Assembly (NCBI GenBank): GCA_944415565.1
Contig: CALYBQ010000011.1
Location: 1 to 64,000, forward strand
DNA from: an uncultured Rikenellaceae bacterium
GTDB taxonomy: Bacteria; Bacteroidota; Bacteroidia; Bacteroidales; Rikenellaceae
DNA: 64,000 nucleotides
Reading direction: 5' to 3'
Made by a program: the position numbers and the translations under genes
Notes under the pieces: model-generated
What the model saw: the letters and a program-made list of their open reading frames with translations, nothing else
What the model was told of the DNA's origin: nothing
The model's database searches: none
In this document: one piece after another, positions 26,723 through 36,951 of the stretch
Layout: the number at the start of each line of letters is the position of its first letter
Numbering within the stretch: position 1 is the stretch's first letter

Positions 26723-27436
26723 ATGGAAAACAATTTCGCCACGAATATAGATAATGACCAACTCTCCCTGCTGCCGGTGTGCGCTTTCAGGGGGAAAATC
26801 GTCGTGGTGGATGATCCGGAAGCCGCCGAGGCAGCATGCGCCGACCTGCTTTCGCATGCCGTCATAGGTTTCGACACCGAAACGCGTCCGACTTTCCGTC
26901 CGGGTGCGCTTAATAAAGTGGCCCTTCTACAGTTATCTACTCCGGAAACCGGGTATCTTTTCCGGTTGTGCAAGATGCCGTTGGTCAAACCGGTCATCAA
27001 AGTATTGGAGAGTGAGGATACCCTTAAAGTCGGGGCCGATATAAAAAACGATATACGGGCGTTGCAGGAATTGAGGCGTTTCAAACCGAAGGGTTTTGCC
27101 GATTTGCAGGGCATGGTCGCCGAATGGGGCATAGCCGATAAGAGCGTGCGCAAGATGGCAGGAATAATCATGGGTGTCCGGGTATCTAAGGCGCAGCGCC
27201 TCAGCAATTGGGAGGCTGCAACGTTGACACCGGCCCAGCAGATGTATGCCGTAACCGATGCGTGGGTGTGCGAGCGTATGTACGGGGTGTTGATGAGGAC
27301 CGATAAGCGGCCTTTGCCGATGCCGGAACCTGTGGCTGGTGAGCCAGAAAAAGCTGGCCCGTCGACCGAACGGAAAAGACGCCGCAGACCGCGCCGCAAA
27401 ATTGCGAAGCCGGAAGGAAGTACCGGAAAAGAGTAA
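26723..27436 (+). CDS. RNase D-like 3'-5' exonuclease domain protein
   Basis: 237 residues from the ATG at 26723, which follows a promoter element too closely for the longer frame starting at 26645 to be used. The DEDD exonuclease residues are visible: Asp51 and Glu53 (GFDTETRP), an Asp in GADIKNDIRAL (106/110), and Tyr175/Asp179 (YAVTDAW), making it a DEDDy enzyme. There is no HRDC domain, unlike RNase D; the domain is closer to stand-alone WRN-type exonucleases. The C-terminal 35 residues are highly basic (KRRRRPRRK) and probably bind nucleic acid. Lying next to recQ, it recalls the WRN helicase-exonuclease pairing, though here as separate genes. Confidence 0.88.
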   Translation: MENNFATNIDNDQLSLLPVCAFRGKIVVVDDPEAAEAACADLLSHAVIGFDTETRPTFRPGALNKVALLQLSTPETGYLFRLCKMPLVKPVIKVLESEDTLKVGADIKNDIRALQELRRFKPKGFADLQGMVAEWGIADKSVRKMAGIIMGVRVSKAQRLSNWEAATLTPAQQMYAVTDAWVCERMYGVLMRTDKRPLPMPEPVAGEPEKAGPSTERKRRRRPRRKIAKPEGSTGKE

Positions 27437-27462
27437 CGCCCGGTCTTCGTGTCAGAGAGAAT

Positions 27463-27507
27463 AAAAACAATAGCGAGTATACTATCGGTATACTCGCTAT
27501 TGTTTTT
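27463..27507. terminator. Bidirectional terminator, 20-bp stem
   Basis: A perfect 20-bp inverted repeat (27463-27482 with 27488-27507, loop TATCG) between the converging exonuclease and DUF975 genes. AAAAA and TTTTT ends make it work in both directions. Confidence 0.92.
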
Positions 27508-27525
27508 AGTATGTCTTGTTTCGGG

Positions 27526-28155
27526 CTACGCTGCGTTAAGTCCTTGACGTACTTCGTAATCCTTTTTAAGTTCTTTGTAGAATTCTGCATTTGCCGTAGT
27601 AATATAAGGCTGAACCCAGAGAAGACCGATACACAGTGTGATGCAGCCGAGAAGTATCCATCCGATGAAACTGAGCTGGAGCAGGAAGTATTCCATCTTG
27701 TGGCCTTGCATCATCTTCATGCTGAGCTGGATTGCCTGTTCGCCCGAAAGTTCGGGATTTTCACGCATGAGGAAGAATGTCTGGCTGTATGAAATGCCTT
27801 TGATGATACCCGGAATCAAAAATAGCAACGACCAAAGTATCGTGTACACGTAAACGAGTACGCCTCCGAGGAGATAGCGTCCGTAATCGCTGAAAGCTTC
27901 GAACATTGTCTTGATGTCAACCTCTTTTCCGTTGGAGAGGTCGAGCAGCATGAAGGAAAAGCCCATAGAGACGGGGTAGATGACCAGTAATGAGATTGCA
28001 AGTGGGCCTGCCAATGGGATGATCGAGGTTAAGCCTCCGCCTACTGCCGAAATCGCCATGTAGATCAGGCAAGCTACTGCGGCCATGCCCCATTTGCCCC
28101 TCAGGGCTTCCCATGCTTTGTTACGAAATGAAGTGGGTCTAAATGAATCTGTCAT
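27526..28155 (-). CDS. DUF975 family integral membrane protein
   Basis: 209 residues from the ATG at 28155 (an ATG two codons earlier at 28161 is equally possible). About five membrane spans, with the family pattern LLFLIPGIIKGISYSQTFFLMRENPELSGEQAIQLSMKMM in the middle, where the cytoplasmic loop carries acidic and Met residues. DUF975 proteins are widespread in gut Firmicutes and Bacteroidota without known function. It is monocistronic, sharing the bidirectional terminator at 27463-27507. Confidence 0.88.
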   Translation of the reverse strand: MTDSFRPTSFRNKAWEALRGKWGMAAVACLIYMAISAVGGGLTSIIPLAGPLAISLLVIYPVSMGFSFMLLDLSNGKEVDIKTMFEAFSDYGRYLLGGVLVYVYTILWSLLFLIPGIIKGISYSQTFFLMRENPELSGEQAIQLSMKMMQGHKMEYFLLQLSFIGWILLGCITLCIGLLWVQPYITTANAEFYKELKKDYEVRQGLNAA

Positions 28156-28261
28156 AATCATTAAGTTTAAAAGGGTTTAAATTATGTTGGTTGTTGGTGA
28201 AAAATAGACTAGTTTGGGGGTACTGTTGCTGCTGCTCGCTATGTGTGGTAAAAAATAATAA

Positions 28262-28293
28262 AAAGCCGGTATTTTTTTGGAATATCCGGCTTT
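28262..28293 (-). terminator. Terminator of the ferredoxin gene
   Basis: AAAGCCGG (28262-28269) and CCGGCTTT (28286-28293) form an 8-bp stem just past the ferredoxin stop, with A-rich plus-strand sequence beyond it that reads as a U tract on the minus strand. Confidence 0.75.
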
Positions 28294-28312
28294 CTATACG
28301 TAATCCTGAGGA

Positions 28313-28483
28313 TTATTCGCCCGGTGCGATTGCTTCGCTCGGGCAAACTCCTGCGCACGAGCCGCAGTCGATACATTTATCCGGATCTATAACGTAGATG
28401 TCTCCGGCAGAGATCGCCTCAACAGGACATTCGTCGATACAAGTACCGCAAGCGACACAAGCATCAGAAATTTTGTAAGCCAT
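28313..28483 (-). CDS. 2[4Fe-4S] ferredoxin
   Basis: A 56-residue bacterial-type ferredoxin. Two cluster motifs are visible: CVACGTCIDECP (Cys9, 12, 15, 19) and CIDCGSCAGVCP (Cys37, 40, 43, 47), each CxxCxxC...CP, giving two cubane clusters. It carries low-potential electrons for anaerobic enzymes such as pyruvate:ferredoxin oxidoreductase. Length is exactly that of clostridial-type ferredoxins. It is transcribed alone, from a promoter that matches consensus and through its own terminator. Confidence 0.97.
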   Translation of the reverse strand: MAYKISDACVACGTCIDECPVEAISAGDIYVIDPDKCIDCGSCAGVCPSEAIAPGE

Positions 28484-28536
28484 TGTTGTAAGTTTTGATA
28501 ATTAAACTATTGCGGAAAATTCCGTTGTTCAAGATA

Positions 28537-28567
28537 CAAATTTATAATTTGTTTCCGATTTTCCCAA
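28537..28567 (-). promoter_or_regulatory. Ferredoxin gene promoter
   Basis: Minus-strand TTG (28567-28565), a 20-base spacer and TAAATTTG (28544-28537) match the Bacteroidota -33/-7 consensus. The start codon is 54 bases downstream. Confidence 0.75.
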
Positions 28568-28589
28568 TATAACGGCAGGGTTATACGGT

Positions 28590-29861
28590 TTATTTTATCG
28601 TGTCGAACCTCGTGTACGGAACCAGTACTTCCGGTATCTTGATGCCGTCCGCTGTCTGGTTGTTTTCCAGCAGCGCGGCCACTATCCTCGGCAATGCCAG
28701 CGAACTTCCGTTGAGCGTGTGGGCCAACTGAGTCTTTTTGTCCTCGCCCTTGTAGCGCAACTTGAGGCGGTTGGCTTGGAACGATTCGAAATTCGATACC
28801 GAAGATACTTCGAGCCAACGTTTTTGTGCGGCCGACCATACTTCGAAGTCGTAGGTGAGCGCCGAAGTGAAGCTCATGTCGCCGCCGCAGAGACGCAATA
28901 TGCGGTACGGCAGACCGAGTGCCGATACGAGGCTCTCGACGTGTGCCACCATCTCGTCGAGGGCGGCGTAGCTGCGTTCCGGATGTTCTATGCGTACTAT
29001 CTCGACTTTGTCGAACTGGTGCAGGCGGTTGAGTCCGCGCACGTCTTTACCGTAAGAGCCCGCTTCGCGGCGGAAGCATGGGGTGTAAGCCGTGAGTTTG
29101 ATCGGGAAGTCGCTCTCTTTGACTATCACGTCGCGGTATATGTTCGTTACCGGAACTTCGGCTGTCGGTATGAGGTAGAAATTATCTGCTTCGGTGTGGT
29201 ACATCTGTCCCTCTTTGTCGGGAAGCTGTCCTGTTCCGAATCCCGACGCTTCGTTCACCACGATAGGGGGAAGCACCTCGTTATATCCCGCCTCGGTGTT
29301 GCGGTCGAGGAAGAATGTGATGAGTGCGCGTTGGAGTGCGGCCCCTTTGCCTTTGTATACGGGAAATCCGGCACCGGTCAGTTTCACTCCGAGTTCGAAA
29401 TCTATGATGTCGTATTTTTTCGCGAGCTCCCAGTGCGGCAGTGCGTCGGCAGGCAGTTCGGGAATGTTGTCCACCAGCTTAACCACGAGGTTGTCCTCTG
29501 CGGTCTTGCCGTGCGGAACTATGTCTGCCGGGAAGTTCGGAAGCGTCGTTATCTCTGCGTTGAGACGTTCGGTAACGGCCTTCAACTCGTCTTCCATGAA
29601 TTTTGACTCTTCCTTGAGTTGCGCCACTTTGGCTTTCAGTGCGTCGGCTTCGTCCCTTTTGCCCTGTGCGAAAAGCGCCCCTATCTGTTTTGCGATTGAG
29701 TTCTGTTCGGACAGCAGTCCGTCAAGCGTGTTCTGTACCGATTTGCGTTTGTCGTCCAGCTCCTCTATGAGCGCGATAGTCTGCTGCGCGTCTACGCCTT
29801 TGACGGCGAGCCTTTCGATTGCCCGCTCCTTGTCGTCGCGTATTTGTTTGATGGTTAACAT
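28590..29861 (-). CDS. serS: Seryl-tRNA synthetase
   Basis: 423 residues from the ATG at 29861 (MLTIKQIRDD), the normal start of SerS; the open frame upstream is non-coding. An N-terminal antiparallel coiled coil (about 27-105) binds the long variable arm of tRNA-Ser. Class II motif 2 (TPCFRREAGSYGKDVRGLNRLHQFDKVE) and motif 3 (NGSSLALPRIVAALLEN) are intact. Charges tRNA-Ser and tRNA-Sec type substrates with serine. A TATCTTTG element on the minus strand at 29921-29928 is the probable promoter. Confidence 0.98.
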   Translation of the reverse strand: MLTIKQIRDDKERAIERLAVKGVDAQQTIALIEELDDKRKSVQNTLDGLLSEQNSIAKQIGALFAQGKRDEADALKAKVAQLKEESKFMEDELKAVTERLNAEITTLPNFPADIVPHGKTAEDNLVVKLVDNIPELPADALPHWELAKKYDIIDFELGVKLTGAGFPVYKGKGAALQRALITFFLDRNTEAGYNEVLPPIVVNEASGFGTGQLPDKEGQMYHTEADNFYLIPTAEVPVTNIYRDVIVKESDFPIKLTAYTPCFRREAGSYGKDVRGLNRLHQFDKVEIVRIEHPERSYAALDEMVAHVESLVSALGLPYRILRLCGGDMSFTSALTYDFEVWSAAQKRWLEVSSVSNFESFQANRLKLRYKGEDKKTQLAHTLNGSSLALPRIVAALLENNQTADGIKIPEVLVPYTRFDTIK

Positions 29862-29920
29862 ATGTACTGATTTATCTTTTCGTTTTTCACGTTGTCCGTG
29901 CGACTTCGCAATCGGGCGTA

Positions 29921-29928
29921 CAAAGATA
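29921..29928 (-). promoter_or_regulatory. serS promoter -7 element
   Basis: Minus-strand TATCTTTG, 59 bases before the serS ATG. No T-box or other leader element is visible. Confidence 0.5.
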
Positions 29929-29971
29929 TTAAGAATGGCGGGAATAATAGAAAAAAGAGTGTGAAAATTCG

Positions 29972-29979
29972 TACATTTG
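29972..29979 (+). promoter_or_regulatory. -7 element of the glutaminyl cyclase gene
   Basis: TACATTTG, 27 bases before the ATG at 30007; divergent from the serS promoter about 45 bases away. Confidence 0.5.
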
Positions 29980-30006
29980 CCGTTGTATTTTAAACCTTTT
30001 AGGATT

Positions 30007-30843
30007 ATGCGTAATCTATTCCCCGCCGTGCTTACCGTAATATCATTGATTGTCGTCGCCGTGTCGGCATGCGGCGGGCGCGGGCCCAAGGCCAAGGGTT
30101 CGGTCGGAGGTCAGGCGGAGCGAAGTGTGCCTAAACAACGTCAAGGAGCTGTGTCTTACACATATAAGGTTAAGAATGTTTATCCGCACGATATCGATTC
30201 GTATACGCAAGGTTTGTACTGGCACGACGGTTACCTGTGGGAGGGTACTGGCGAGTACGGCAACTCGAAGCTGCGTAAAGTGGCGTTGGAGTCGGGCGAG
30301 GCCGAGAGGGAGATCGCGTTGGAGAACAAGTATTTCGGTGAGGGGATAGCTCTGCTCGGCGGCCGCATATATCAGCTTACGTGGCGTGAGGGCGAGGCGT
30401 TCGTTTACGATGCCGATACTTTCAAAAAGACCGCTGCGTTTAAATACGGCGGCGAAGGCTGGGGGCTGACCACCGATGGTGAAAAGCTGTATATGAGCGA
30501 TGGAAGCAGTACCATCAAAGTGCTGGATCCGGAGAATTTCAGCGTTAAGTCTACCTTCGAGGTAAGGGATGGCAGGCTGCCGGTCACGATGCTGAACGAG
30601 CTGGAGTGGATAGATGGCAAGATATGGGCCAACGTATACCTTACGGATGAAATAGTCATCATAGATCCGGCTACCGGACAGCTCTCCGGGCGGGTCGATT
30701 TGTCCGGGTTGTTGCCGCGTATGGAGAGGATGCCTTATATGGACGTGCTGAACGGGATAGCATACGACAGCGGGACGGGCCGGATATTCGTGACAGGGAA
30801 GAAGTGGCACAAATTGTTCGAGATAGAATTGGTTGAGAGGTAG
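30007..30843 (+). CDS. Glutaminyl-peptide cyclotransferase lipoprotein
   Basis: 278 residues from the ATG at 30007. The N-terminus is a lipoprotein signal with the lipobox VSAC (Cys22). The rest is a five-bladed beta-propeller of the glutamine cyclotransferase family: [62 protein letters not shown] and [16 protein letters not shown] are the successive blade motifs. The enzyme converts N-terminal Gln to pyroglutamate on exported proteins, a common modification of proteins cut by signal peptidase I in Bacteroidales. Start of metH follows 28 bases after the stop, so they may be cotranscribed. Confidence 0.92.
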   Translation: MRNLFPAVLTVISLIVVAVSACGGRGPKAKGSVGGQAERSVPKQRQGAVSYTYKVKNVYPHDIDSYTQGLYWHDGYLWEGTGEYGNSKLRKVALESGEAEREIALENKYFGEGIALLGGRIYQLTWREGEAFVYDADTFKKTAAFKYGGEGWGLTTDGEKLYMSDGSSTIKVLDPENFSVKSTFEVRDGRLPVTMLNELEWIDGKIWANVYLTDEIVIIDPATGQLSGRVDLSGLLPRMERMPYMDVLNGIAYDSGTGRIFVTGKKWHKLFEIELVER

Positions 30844-30871
30844 TGATATTTGCAAGCGGAGAAGGAATATT

Positions 30872-33800
30872 ATGAATGTGAAGAAGACGATATACGAATT
30901 ACTGGAGGAGCGGATACTCGTGTTGGACGGCGGACTCGGCACTATGGTGCAGGGGTACGGACTGACGGAAAAGGATTTCCGTGGAGAACGATTTGCAGAA
31001 TGGGACGTCCCGTTGAAGGGATGCAACGACATGCTCGTGTTGACCGTGCCGGACGCTATACGCCGCATACACGAGGCATACCTGTTGGCAGGTGCGGATA
31101 TAATCTCGACCGACTCGTTCAACGCTACGGCCGTGTCGCTGGCAGATTACAAGTTGCAGGATTATGTCTACGAGATAAACCGGGAGGCGGCACGAGTGGC
31201 CCGTTCGGCAGCCGATGAGTTCACGTTGAAGAACCCAGATAAGCCGCGATTCGTGGCAGGTTCTATGGGCCCGACGAGCCGTACCGCGTCCATGTCGGCC
31301 GATGTTTCCGATCCGGGTGCGCGAGCTGTGACGTTCGATGATCTTGCGGCCGACTATTCTGTTCAGGTGCGTGGATTGTTGGACGGTGGAGCGGACCTAT
31401 TGCTCGTGGAGACAATTTTCGATACGTTGAACGCCAAGGCCGCCGTGTTCGCTATAGAGCAGGAGTGTGCGCGGCGCCGTGTGCGGGTTCCGATAATGGT
31501 GTCTGTGACGCTCGCCGATGCAAGCGGCCGTACCCTATCGGGCCAGACCATAGAGGCGTTCTACACGTCGATGAAGCATGTTAGGCCGCTGTCTATAGGG
31601 CTGAACTGCGCTTACGGGGCGAAGCAGATGCGCCCGTATCTGGAACGTCTGGCGGCCGTATCGGAGTTCGCCGTTTCGTCACACCCGAATGCGGGACTGC
31701 CCAACCTGATGGGCGGTTATGACGAAACACCGGCAATGATGGCTGCTGACGTGGAGGAGTTTCTGAAAGAGGGACTTATAAATATAATAGGAGGGTGTTG
31801 CGGGACCACTCCGGCACATATAGGCGCGATAGCGCAGGTGGCACGCAGGTATAAGCCGAGGCCGAAACCGGAGGCGCATCACGAGACCGTGCTGAGCGGG
31901 TTGGAGCCGTTGTATGTCACTCCGGATACGAATTTTGTCAACATAGGCGAGCGTACAAATGTGGCCGGCTCTGCTAAATTCGCGCGGCTTGTACGTGACG
32001 GCCAATGGGAAGAGGCCATTTCCGTTGCTCGTGAGCAGGTGGAGGCCGGAGCGCAGATAGTTGACGTGTGCATGGACGACGGATTGATCGACGGAGTGCA
32101 GGCGATGACGCGTTTCCTGAATCTTGCGATGGCCGAGCCGGAAATATCGCGCGTGCCGTTCATGATCGACTCATCCTCTTGGGACGTGCTCGAAGCCGGC
32201 CTCAAGTGCGTACAGGGCAAAAGTATCGTGAATTCTATTTCGCTCAAGGAGGGCGAGGAGGAGTTCGTGCGTAAGGCCCGGTTGGTGAGGAAGTACGGGG
32301 CTGCGGCGGTCGTGATGCTCTTCGACGAGAAGGGACAGGCCGATGTCTACTCGCGTAAGATAGAGGTGGCATCTCGCGCGTACGGCATATTGACCGGAAT
32401 AGGATTTCCTCCCGAGGATATAATATTCGACCCCAATGTGTTGGCGGTTGCGACGGGTATCGAGGAACACGATAATTACGGCGTGGATTTCATCGAGGCC
32501 GTTCGTTGGATAAAGCAGAATCTTCCGCATGCGAAGGTCAGCGGCGGCATCAGCAACCTGTCGTTCTCATTTCGTGGGAACAATAAGGTGCGCGAGGCCA
32601 TGCACTCGGTATTCCTGTACCATGCCATTGCGGCCGGGTTGGATATGGGCATAGTGAATCCGGCGATGTTGCAGGTCTATTCGGAGATAGAACCGGAACT
32701 TCTGGAGTTGGCCGAGGACGTGGTGTTGAACAGGCGTCCCGACGCCGGAGACAGGTTGGCGGAATATGCCGAGAGAATAAAGAAGGACGCCGGTGCGGGT
32801 CCCGTAAAGCACGAGGCGGCGAAGTGGCGCGAGGCGCCGCTCGAAGAGAGGTTGGCCTATGCTATGACCAAAGGTGTGGCGGATTATGTGGAAGAGGACA
32901 TCATGGAGGCGTATGGTAGGGTAGGTTCGCCGCTCGGCGTGATAGACGGTATGCTCATGCCCGTGATGGATAATATTGGGAAGCTGTTCGGCGAGGGGAA
33001 GATGTTTCTGCCGCAGGTGGTCAAGAGTGCGCGGGTGATGAAGAAGGCGGTTGCCGTCCTGACGCCGTTCATCGAGCAGGGTGCTGAAAACGCCGCAGGG
33101 CAGGCTGGGAAGGTTCTGATCGCTACTGTGAAAGGCGATGTACACGATATAGGAAAGAATATAGTTTCGGTCGTCATGTCTTGTAACGGTTACAATGTCA
33201 GGGACCTCGGCGTGATGGTCGAAACGCAGGCAATATCCGATGCCGCCCAAGAGTGGGGTGCAGACGTGGTTGGGCTCAGCGGGCTAATCTCTCCGTCGCT
33301 GGTGGAGATGGCTAAAGTGGTCGAAGAGTTCGAACGCAGGGGCATGAAAGTTCCCGTCATCGTCGGCGGGGCGACGACCTCGGCGCTGCATACTGCCGTG
33401 AAGATCGCGCCGGCGTATTCAGGTCTCGTGATACACAGTCGCGATGCTTCGGAGAATATAACCATACTCGGCAAATTGTTCGGGCAGGAACGGGATGCGT
33501 ATGCCCGCGATCATAAGGAGAAACAGCAGCAGTTGAGGGAGCAATTCGAAAAGCACGCTGCCGGGCAGGCCTATGTGTCGCTCGAAACGGCGCGGCGTAA
33601 GAAGTTCGTGAAACAGGCGTCTCAGGTCGTGGACCCGGTACAATCGGGTGAGGTGGTTTTCAAGGATTACTCGATTGCCGAGGCGTCGAAATTCATAGAT
33701 TGGGGTTTCTTCTTCCCTGCATGGGGGCTGAAAGGCAGGTATCCGGATCTGCTGGATTCGCCTGAGAAGGGAGAGGAGGCGCGCAAGTTGTTGGCCGATG

Positions 33801-34522
33801 CCCGCCAAATGTTGGCCGAGATAGAGCAGGGAAATCTGTTGCGGCTCAACGGTGTTGTGGGAATATACCCTGCTTGTGCCGATGGCGACGATATAGTTGT
33901 CACGGCGCCTGACGGCAGGTGTGTCCGTCTGGCCCAACTGAGGAATCAGGAAGATGGCAAGGAGAGCAATCTGTCGCTCGCCGATTTCGTAATGGCGAAA
34001 GAGTCGGGTGTACAGGATTATATATGTGTATTCGCTGTGACGGCCGGCATCGGTCTGGATAAACTGGTGGCCGGTTATCGTGATGCTGGCGACGATTACA
34101 AGGCTATCATGGCTAAGCTGTTGGCCGACCGTCTCGCAGAGGCTTTTGTGGAGTCGGTGCACCGGTTCGTCCGCAGGGTATTGTGGGGGTATGAGAAAGG
34201 GGACGATATGTCGTTGCAGGATATTTTCGGCGGCAAGTATCAGGGCATACGCGCCGTGTTCGGTTATCCGGCATGTCCGGACCATTCGCTCAAACGCGAG
34301 GCGTTCGATTTGTTGAATGCTTCGGAATTGACGGGTATGAAGCTGACGGACAACTATATGATAAATCCCGGGGAGTCGCTGTGCGGCGTCATATTTGCCG
34401 GAGACGAGGTACGGTATTTCGACGTGGGCCGGATAGACGGACCGCAGTTGGAGGATTATGCCGCCCGTAGAGGCATGACGCCTGAACAGGTGTCGGGATT
34501 GATACCGAGAAATTTGAGGTGA
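30872..34522 (+). CDS. metH: Cobalamin-dependent methionine synthase
   Basis: 1216 residues from the ATG at 30872, preceded by an AAGGA. Four modules are in the usual order: homocysteine-binding barrel (about 1-320, zinc cysteines in GLNCAYG and GGCCGTTP), methyl-THF (pterin) binding barrel (about 330-600), cobalamin cap and Rossmann domain (about 640-890, with [10 protein letters not shown] whose His is the lower cobalt ligand, near residue 757), and the AdoMet reactivation domain (about 900-1216, with [12 protein letters not shown]). It transfers methyl from methyl-THF to homocysteine. Nothing is missing. metF, which makes its substrate, comes next. No cobalamin riboswitch precedes it. Confidence 0.98.
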   Translation: MNVKKTIYELLEERILVLDGGLGTMVQGYGLTEKDFRGERFAEWDVPLKGCNDMLVLTVPDAIRRIHEAYLLAGADIISTDSFNATAVSLADYKLQDYVYEINREAARVARSAADEFTLKNPDKPRFVAGSMGPTSRTASMSADVSDPGARAVTFDDLAADYSVQVRGLLDGGADLLLVETIFDTLNAKAAVFAIEQECARRRVRVPIMVSVTLADASGRTLSGQTIEAFYTSMKHVRPLSIGLNCAYGAKQMRPYLERLAAVSEFAVSSHPNAGLPNLMGGYDETPAMMAADVEEFLKEGLINIIGGCCGTTPAHIGAIAQVARRYKPRPKPEAHHETVLSGLEPLYVTPDTNFVNIGERTNVAGSAKFARLVRDGQWEEAISVAREQVEAGAQIVDVCMDDGLIDGVQAMTRFLNLAMAEPEISRVPFMIDSSSWDVLEAGLKCVQGKSIVNSISLKEGEEEFVRKARLVRKYGAAAVVMLFDEKGQADVYSRKIEVASRAYGILTGIGFPPEDIIFDPNVLAVATGIEEHDNYGVDFIEAVRWIKQNLPHAKVSGGISNLSFSFRGNNKVREAMHSVFLYHAIAAGLDMGIVNPAMLQVYSEIEPELLELAEDVVLNRRPDAGDRLAEYAERIKKDAGAGPVKHEAAKWREAPLEERLAYAMTKGVADYVEEDIMEAYGRVGSPLGVIDGMLMPVMDNIGKLFGEGKMFLPQVVKSARVMKKAVAVLTPFIEQGAENAAGQAGKVLIATVKGDVHDIGKNIVSVVMSCNGYNVRDLGVMVETQAISDAAQEWGADVVGLSGLISPSLVEMAKVVEEFERRGMKVPVIVGGATTSALHTAVKIAPAYSGLVIHSRDASENITILGKLFGQERDAYARDHKEKQQQLREQFEKHAAGQAYVSLETARRKKFVKQASQVVDPVQSGEVVFKDYSIAEASKFIDWGFFFPAWGLKGRYPDLLDSPEKGEEARKLLADARQMLAEIEQGNLLRLNGVVGIYPACADGDDIVVTAPDGRCVRLAQLRNQEDGKESNLSLADFVMAKESGVQDYICVFAVTAGIGLDKLVAGYRDAGDDYKAIMAKLLADRLAEAFVESVHRFVRRVLWGYEKGDDMSLQDIFGGKYQGIRAVFGYPACPDHSLKREAFDLLNASELTGMKLTDNYMINPGESLCGVIFAGDEVRYFDVGRIDGPQLEDYAARRGMTPEQVSGLIPRNLR

Positions 34523-34679
34523 TATGGGGTGAGCCTCGCTGGTGATGCTGATGGCGGCTCTGATGCAGTTCGTGCTGGAATCGGGATATGCGAGATTTGC
34601 GCGTGGAACATTAGGGGCGTAATAGGATAGTGAGGCCGGAATAATTATAATGTGAGTTGAAAATGATAATTAAGGAAAT

Positions 34680-35642
34680 ATGCAGGTAATAGATATTATA
34701 AACGAGGCGATAGCGGACGGTAAGACGCGTTTCACGTTCGAATTGCTGCCGCCGCTGAAGGGGGCCGGAGTTGATGGCGTGTTCGAAGCGATAGACCCGC
34801 TTATGGAGTTCGATCCGGCGTACATCAACGTGACCTATCATCGTGAGGATGTGAAATATGTCGAACGGGCCGACGGACTGCTGGAAAAGCGCATCGTGAG
34901 GAGGCGTCCCGGTACGGTAGGCATATCGGCGGCCATTATGAAACGTTACGGTGTCGAGTCCGTACCGCATATCATATGCGGAGGATTGTCGAAATACGAC
35001 ATAGAGGACGCGTTGATAGATATGGATTTCCTCGGTATTCATAACGTTTTGGCTCTCAGAGGTGATAATGTCAGGGGCGAGCATGTGTTCCGTCCGCAGC
35101 CCGACGGTCACGGCAGTGCTTCGGAGTTGGTGCGCCAGATTGTGGACATGAACAACGGTATCTTCGTGGACCACGAGGTTGATAAGTGTGCACACTCGCA
35201 GTTCTGCATAGGTGTGGCGGGCTATCCTGAGAAGCACGCCGAGGCAGCCAATTACGAGACGGGGCTGAAGCATCTCAAGGAAAAGGTAGATGCTGGTGCG
35301 AGCTATGTGGTCACGCAGATGAGTTTCGATAATGCCAAGATTCTCGAATTCATACGCCGCTGTCGTGAAGCGGACATCACCGTACCGATTATTCCCGGTA
35401 TCAAGCCGTTTTCGACGAAGGCCCAGCTCTCCATGTTGCCGCAGGTGTTTCATGTCGATCTGCCGCAGGAACTCGTGAACGAGGTCGAGAAATGCAGCGA
35501 CAACAAGCAGGTCCGTGAGGTCGGAGTGGAATGGGCTGTGGCTCAGGCGAAGGAGCTTAAAAAGGCCGGTGTCCCCGTGCTGCATTTCTATACGATGGGC
35601 AAGACCGACAACATGGTCAAGATAGCACGGGAAGTTTTTTAA
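34680..35642 (+). CDS. metF: Methylenetetrahydrofolate reductase
   Basis: 320-residue FAD-dependent TIM barrel. FTFELLPPLKG (catalytic Glu region), YINVTYHRED, LGIHNVLALRGD and the PGIKPFS segment are the family blocks. It reduces 5,10-methylene-THF to 5-methyl-THF, the substrate of MetH just upstream. The 157-base gap after metH holds no gene or clear terminator, so cotranscription is possible. The M20 peptidase gene starts only 6 bases after the stop. Confidence 0.97.
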   Translation: MQVIDIINEAIADGKTRFTFELLPPLKGAGVDGVFEAIDPLMEFDPAYINVTYHREDVKYVERADGLLEKRIVRRRPGTVGISAAIMKRYGVESVPHIICGGLSKYDIEDALIDMDFLGIHNVLALRGDNVRGEHVFRPQPDGHGSASELVRQIVDMNNGIFVDHEVDKCAHSQFCIGVAGYPEKHAEAANYETGLKHLKEKVDAGASYVVTQMSFDNAKILEFIRRCREADITVPIIPGIKPFSTKAQLSMLPQVFHVDLPQELVNEVEKCSDNKQVREVGVEWAVAQAKELKKAGVPVLHFYTMGKTDNMVKIAREVF

Positions 35643-35648
35643 TCGGGT

Positions 35649-36833
35649 ATGAAGGTAGATAAACAGACGATTATGGCTGAAGCCGCTTCCGCAGTCGCGA
35701 AAGCGGTAGAGTATCGTCGTCACATACATAAGCATCCGGAGCTTTCATTCAAGGAAGTGGAGACGTGCGCCTATGTTGCCGGGATGCTGGAAGAGAACGG
35801 CATCGAATACCGCAAAATAGCCGGGACGGGTGTGTTGGCCCGTATCGAAGGACGCGGAGACCTGAAGAGCGCCGTCGTTCTGCGTGCCGACATGGACGCT
35901 CTGCCGGTGCATGAGGCTACGGGGTACGATTTCGCATCGTGCAACGACGGCGTCATGCACGCGTGCGGACACGATATGCACACGGCCGCCTTGCTTGCGG
36001 CCATGACTGTCATCAACAGATATAGGGATTGCATAGAGGGGACGTTGTTCGGGCTCTTCCAGCCGGGCGAAGAGATCAATCCCGGCGGGGCGTCGCTCGT
36101 GCTCAAGGAGCATCCGTTCGATGGGTACGATGTCAGGGCCGTGATAGGCGAGCATGTCGATCCGGACTTGCCTACCGGAACTTTCGGATTCCGCGAAGGC
36201 AAATACATGGCGTCAAGCGATGAGATACGTATCACCGTGAACGGCGAGGGAGGGCACGCAGCCTTGCCACACAGACTCAAAGATCCGGTGGTTGCCGCTG
36301 CTGCAATTATTACGGCGCTTCAGCAGGTCGTCAGCCGCAATACGAATCCGGACGTGCCGACTGTTGTCTCTATCGGGCGTGTCGTTGCCGACGGCTCGAC
36401 GAATGTGATACCCGACAGCGTTTTCATGGCCGGAACGCTGCGTACTTTCGATGAGGATTGGAGGGCGAAATCAAAGGAACGTATATGCCGTATCGTGGAG
36501 TCTGTGGCCGATGCTTATGGCGTTAGCGCGCATGTAGATATTAGCAAGGGCTTTCCCAGCGTGGTGAACGATCCGGAGCTGACGTCTAAGGTCGTATCTC
36601 TGATGAGCGGGATGTTCGGCAGTGATTCGGTTGTGCCGCTGGCGATTCGTCCGACAGCCGAGGATTTCGGGTTCTATACGCAGCTCTATCCCGCGGTGTT
36701 CTATCGGTTCGGTGTCGGCGGCCGTCTCGGCGATAGGAATGTGGGGCGTTTGCATACCTCTCTCTTCGATCCGGACGAGGAGGCGCTCGAATTTGCCGTG
36801 ACAGGATTGCTCAATTTGGCTTTCAATCTGTAA
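35649..36833 (+). CDS. M20-family amidohydrolase/peptidase
   Basis: 394 residues of the M20D (hippurate hydrolase-like) type. Metal ligands are visible: ACGHDMHTA (Cys106, His108), FQPGEEINPGG (Glu pair) and GEHVDPDLPTG (His), and the late TAEDFGFYTQ supplies the last ligand region; Cys106 in place of Asp marks the M20D subgroup. The dimerisation domain is inserted at about 180-300 (GGHAALPHRLKDP). These enzymes cleave acyl-amino acids or small peptides; the substrate here is unknown. It sits 6 bases after metF, so it is in that operon, and ends at a strong terminator. Confidence 0.92.
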   Translation: MKVDKQTIMAEAASAVAKAVEYRRHIHKHPELSFKEVETCAYVAGMLEENGIEYRKIAGTGVLARIEGRGDLKSAVVLRADMDALPVHEATGYDFASCNDGVMHACGHDMHTAALLAAMTVINRYRDCIEGTLFGLFQPGEEINPGGASLVLKEHPFDGYDVRAVIGEHVDPDLPTGTFGFREGKYMASSDEIRITVNGEGGHAALPHRLKDPVVAAAAIITALQQVVSRNTNPDVPTVVSIGRVVADGSTNVIPDSVFMAGTLRTFDEDWRAKSKERICRIVESVADAYGVSAHVDISKGFPSVVNDPELTSKVVSLMSGMFGSDSVVPLAIRPTAEDFGFYTQLYPAVFYRFGVGGRLGDRNVGRLHTSLFDPDEEALEFAVTGLLNLAFNL

Positions 36834-36856
36834 AGTAAGATAATAAATAGAGGAAT

Positions 36857-36895
36857 ATGATGCCGGCCGCGTTTTCTAAGCGCGGTCGGCATCAT
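36857..36895 (+). terminator. Terminator after the metF-peptidase operon
   Basis: A 15-bp stem with one G-U pair (36857-36871 with 36881-36895), nine-base loop, 23 bases after the peptidase stop. Confidence 0.85.
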
Positions 36896-36951
36896 ATTTG
36901 CTTTGTATAAATAACAAAATAAACAGTAACCAATTTATAAATGTTTCAATC

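Noticed and set aside
34523-34679. A riboswitch (SAM or cobalamin type) between metH and metF
   Set aside because: No conserved cobalamin box or SAM-II-like pseudoknot could be made from the sequence; it reads as an ordinary spacer.
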